Positions 39,647 through 41,303 of a stretch of 41,303 nt of DNA are shown here, in pieces. Under the pieces are notes generated by a model that did not search any database, was not told the origin of the DNA, and saw nothing but the letters and a program-made list of their open reading frames with translations. Position 1 is the stretch's first letter. Each line of letters starts with the position of its first letter. Position numbers and translations under genes: made by a program. Where the stretch lies: assembly GCA_013388735.1 (NCBI GenBank), contig JACAES010000063.1:1-41303 (forward strand), given 5' to 3'. This stretch comes from Chloroflexota bacterium. GTDB taxonomy: Bacteria; Chloroflexota; Anaerolineae; Aggregatilineales; Phototrophicaceae.

Positions 39647-41068
39647 TTATACGCCGCTCATTCTGATGACCTTGCCCACCGTCCGCACCATGATATTTAA
39701 ATCCAGCGCCGGCGATTGGTGGCGGATGTAATACAGGTCGTACTGCAATTTCACCAGGGCGTCCTCGTCGTTCGCGCCGTAGGTGTAGCGCACCTGCGCC
39801 CAGCCGGTCAGCCCCGGTCGAATGACGTGGCGCGTGCGGTAAAACGGGATTTTTTCGACTAACCGCCGCACATGCTCTGGGCGCTCCGGGCGCGGCCCAA
39901 CCACGCTCATATCGCCACGCAGCACATTGAAAATCTGTGGCAGTTCGTCCAGCCGGGTTTTACGCATCCAGCGCCCCACCCGCGTCACGCGCCGGTCGCC
40001 CCGGCTGCTGAAGACCGCGCCGGTCGCCGCTTCTGCGTCGGCGCGCATGGAGCGGAATTTGTAGATGCGGAACACGCGCCCATTCAGCCCCACCCGTTCC
40101 TGGCTGTAAAAAATACCGCCCGGCGAATCAAGCCGGATCGCCAGCGCAATGAACGGCAGCAGCACCCCCAAAACCACCAGCCCGGCCAGCGCCAGCGCAA
40201 TATCCAACAGCCGCTTAAACACCGGGTAGGGGTTAAAGATCGAATCGCCTTCAATCGGCAGCACCACCGACCAGTTGTTCATGACATATTCGACCGGCAC
40301 CTGCCCGGTGATGCTCTCGTACAGCAGCGGCATCGGCACGATGGTGATGCCGGCTTCGTAAGCATCCATCACGCCCTGGAACGTTTCGGCGCTGAGGACA
40401 TGAGTGGAGGTGACGATCAACTCGCTGACGGCTTCCGCCCGCACCAGCCGCAGCAGATCACGCCCCGTCCCCAGGATCGGCACTTCGCAAATATCAGACC
40501 CGAAATCATCCGCTTCCCCGATGATGCCGCGAATATCGTAGGCGCGATGGGCATAACGGCCAATCGCCCCGATAATAACGGTCGTTGCTTCGTCTGTGCC
40601 GACGATCAACACGCGCCGCCGTTCGCTGGCCCAACCCGCCAGTGCCGGATTAAAAAACCGGAACAGGCCGGTCAGCAGCAGCGAGGCCACACCGTAATAC
40701 AGAATAAACAGGCGCGGCAGCGCCAACGGCTGCGCCAGGAAAAACACCAGCAGGTAAATCACCAGCATTTGCAGCGTGATGACGATGAGCCGCTGCGTCG
40801 TCGCCATGCGGCTGGTCGAAACGCGCACGTCGTAAAAATCGTTGGCGCTGGCGAGCAGCAGCCACAACCCCGGCAGCAGGATAAACCAGATGCTTCGCGG
40901 CAGGATGAAGTCCAGGTCAAACCGGTAGCGCCCGACCCATGACCAGATCAGCAGCGCGATCAGCACCGCCAGCACCGCCGCCAGCGCGTCGCCGCCGATC
41001 AGCAGCAGGCGGCGTTCCGACAGGCGAAGCTGCGGGCGTCGGTTTCTGGGCGCGGGCGAAAAAATCAT
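39647..41068 (-). CDS. Polyprenyl-phosphate sugar-1-phosphate transferase (WbaP/WcaJ type)
   Basis: 473 residues. The N-terminal part has four to five helices (about 20-140) and a Rossmann-like domain (VLIVGTDEATTVIIGAIGR, about 150-270). A re-entrant helix (about 285-315) is followed by the catalytic bacterial sugar transferase domain: FYSQERVGLNGRVFRIYKF, RKTRLDELPQIFNVLRGDM, VVGPRPERPEHV, RPGLTGWAQV. These enzymes start polysaccharide or glycoprotein glycan assembly by transferring a sugar-1-phosphate from a UDP-sugar to undecaprenyl phosphate at the inner face of the membrane. The start is fixed by AGGAGG and follows the previous stop directly. It is the initiating step for this cluster; the sugar is unknown. 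Confidence 0.92.
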   Translation of the reverse strand: MIFSPAPRNRRPQLRLSERRLLLIGGDALAAVLAVLIALLIWSWVGRYRFDLDFILPRSIWFILLPGLWLLLASANDFYDVRVSTSRMATTQRLIVITLQMLVIYLLVFFLAQPLALPRLFILYYGVASLLLTGLFRFFNPALAGWASERRRVLIVGTDEATTVIIGAIGRYAHRAYDIRGIIGEADDFGSDICEVPILGTGRDLLRLVRAEAVSELIVTSTHVLSAETFQGVMDAYEAGITIVPMPLLYESITGQVPVEYVMNNWSVVLPIEGDSIFNPYPVFKRLLDIALALAGLVVLGVLLPFIALAIRLDSPGGIFYSQERVGLNGRVFRIYKFRSMRADAEAATGAVFSSRGDRRVTRVGRWMRKTRLDELPQIFNVLRGDMSVVGPRPERPEHVRRLVEKIPFYRTRHVIRPGLTGWAQVRYTYGANDEDALVKLQYDLYYIRHQSPALDLNIMVRTVGKVIRMSGV

Positions 41069-41303
41069 TTACCCCTCCTGTCCCGGATTTTTCGAGCGGA
41101 ACAGCACCAGCGTCACGATCAACGAGAACAGGCTCACCAGCGTCCCCGGCAGCAGCCACCAGGGGTGGTATTCCAGCCGCACTTCGTTTGCCCCGGCAGG
41201 CACTTCTAGCGACATGAAGGCCAGGTTCGCCCGCAGGATGCGCGTCGGCTGGCCGTCCACGAACGCCTGCCAGCCGGGATAATCGGTATTGGGGATATAC
41301 AGC
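41069..41303 (-). CDS. YfhO-like membrane protein, C-terminal end only (cut by window edge)
   Basis: The frame is open from the right edge to TAA at 41069, giving 77 residues. It reads DYPGWQAFVDGQPTRILRANLAFMSLEVPAG, shown here as separate motifs DYPGWQAFVDG, RANLAFMSL and VPAGANEVRLEY, ending in one membrane helix. This matches the conserved C-terminal tail of bacterial YfhO-family proteins, large GT-C fold enzymes linked to glycosylation of surface polymers. The next gene starts at the base after this stop, so it is the upstream member of the same unit. The catalytic part lies outside the window. Confidence 0.7.
   Translation of the reverse strand, partial: LYIPNTDYPGWQAFVDGQPTRILRANLAFMSLEVPAGANEVRLEYHPWWLLPGTLVSLFSLIVTLVLFRSKNPGQEG

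Noticed and set aside
39872..40942. Long + strand frame opposite the sugar-phosphate transferase
   Set aside because: The - strand holds a complete, well-conserved transferase; the + frame has no features.

Overview
The window looks like chromosomal DNA from a high-GC member of the Chloroflexota, most likely an Anaerolineae-type lineage. This is inferred from gene content only: large soluble kinases with several GAF domains, TadE/TadG-like proteins with proline/threonine linkers, a long run of GT-C type membrane glycosyltransferases, a DHH-CBS-CCA fusion, lipoprotein signals and TTG starts. No rRNA or tRNA gene was seen to settle the taxonomy. I recognised no phage, transposase, plasmid or CRISPR feature.

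Layout. All genes from 484 to 15118 are on the + strand and all genes from 15186 to 41303 are on the - strand. The two blocks converge on a hairpin at 15145-15170. A - strand lipoprotein is cut by the left edge and a - strand YfhO-like protein by the right edge.

+ block. (1) A UbiA-family prenyltransferase (484-1398) has its own terminator. (2) A -35/-10 promoter precedes a 1159-residue receiver/GAF/PAS/GAF3/kinase protein, followed by a four-helix membrane protein and an extracytoplasmic lipoprotein. (3) A DHH-CBS-poly(A)polymerase/CCA fusion overlaps a GNAT acetyltransferase. (4) A single-domain cupin follows. (5) An envelope module (10200-15118) holds a sulfite-oxidase-type molybdopterin protein, a Tat-targeted L,D-transpeptidase-fold protein whose catalytic Cys and His are replaced, a CcdA-thioredoxin fusion, a TlpA/ResA-like thioredoxin and a DUF2085 membrane protein. 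CcdA and TlpA proteins normally carry reducing power across the membrane, so a shared job outside the membrane is plausible but unproven.

- block, read in transcription order from the right. The cell-surface glycan region (41303 to 26389) holds a YfhO-like protein, a polyprenyl-phosphate sugar-1-phosphate transferase, an O-antigen ligase/TPR protein and seven GT-C fold membrane proteins, with a small DUF4177-like protein in the middle. Many genes overlap by 4-17 bases, indicating translational coupling. Next come a PspA/IM30 protein, a soluble GAF histidine kinase, an intact OmpR-type regulator and a second OmpR-type regulator with a degenerate receiver and a G11 tract (26343 to 21526). Last is a TadE / TadG-vWA / TadE trio (21282 to 15186) encoding large surface or pilus-like proteins.

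The observations most worth a second look are the catalytically substituted L,D-transpeptidase, the pseudo-receiver regulator with a G11 slippage tract exactly at a one-residue insertion, palindromic GC-rich repeats that have entered two membrane-protein genes in frame, and a duplicated domain joined by Pro/Thr linkers in the large TadE protein.
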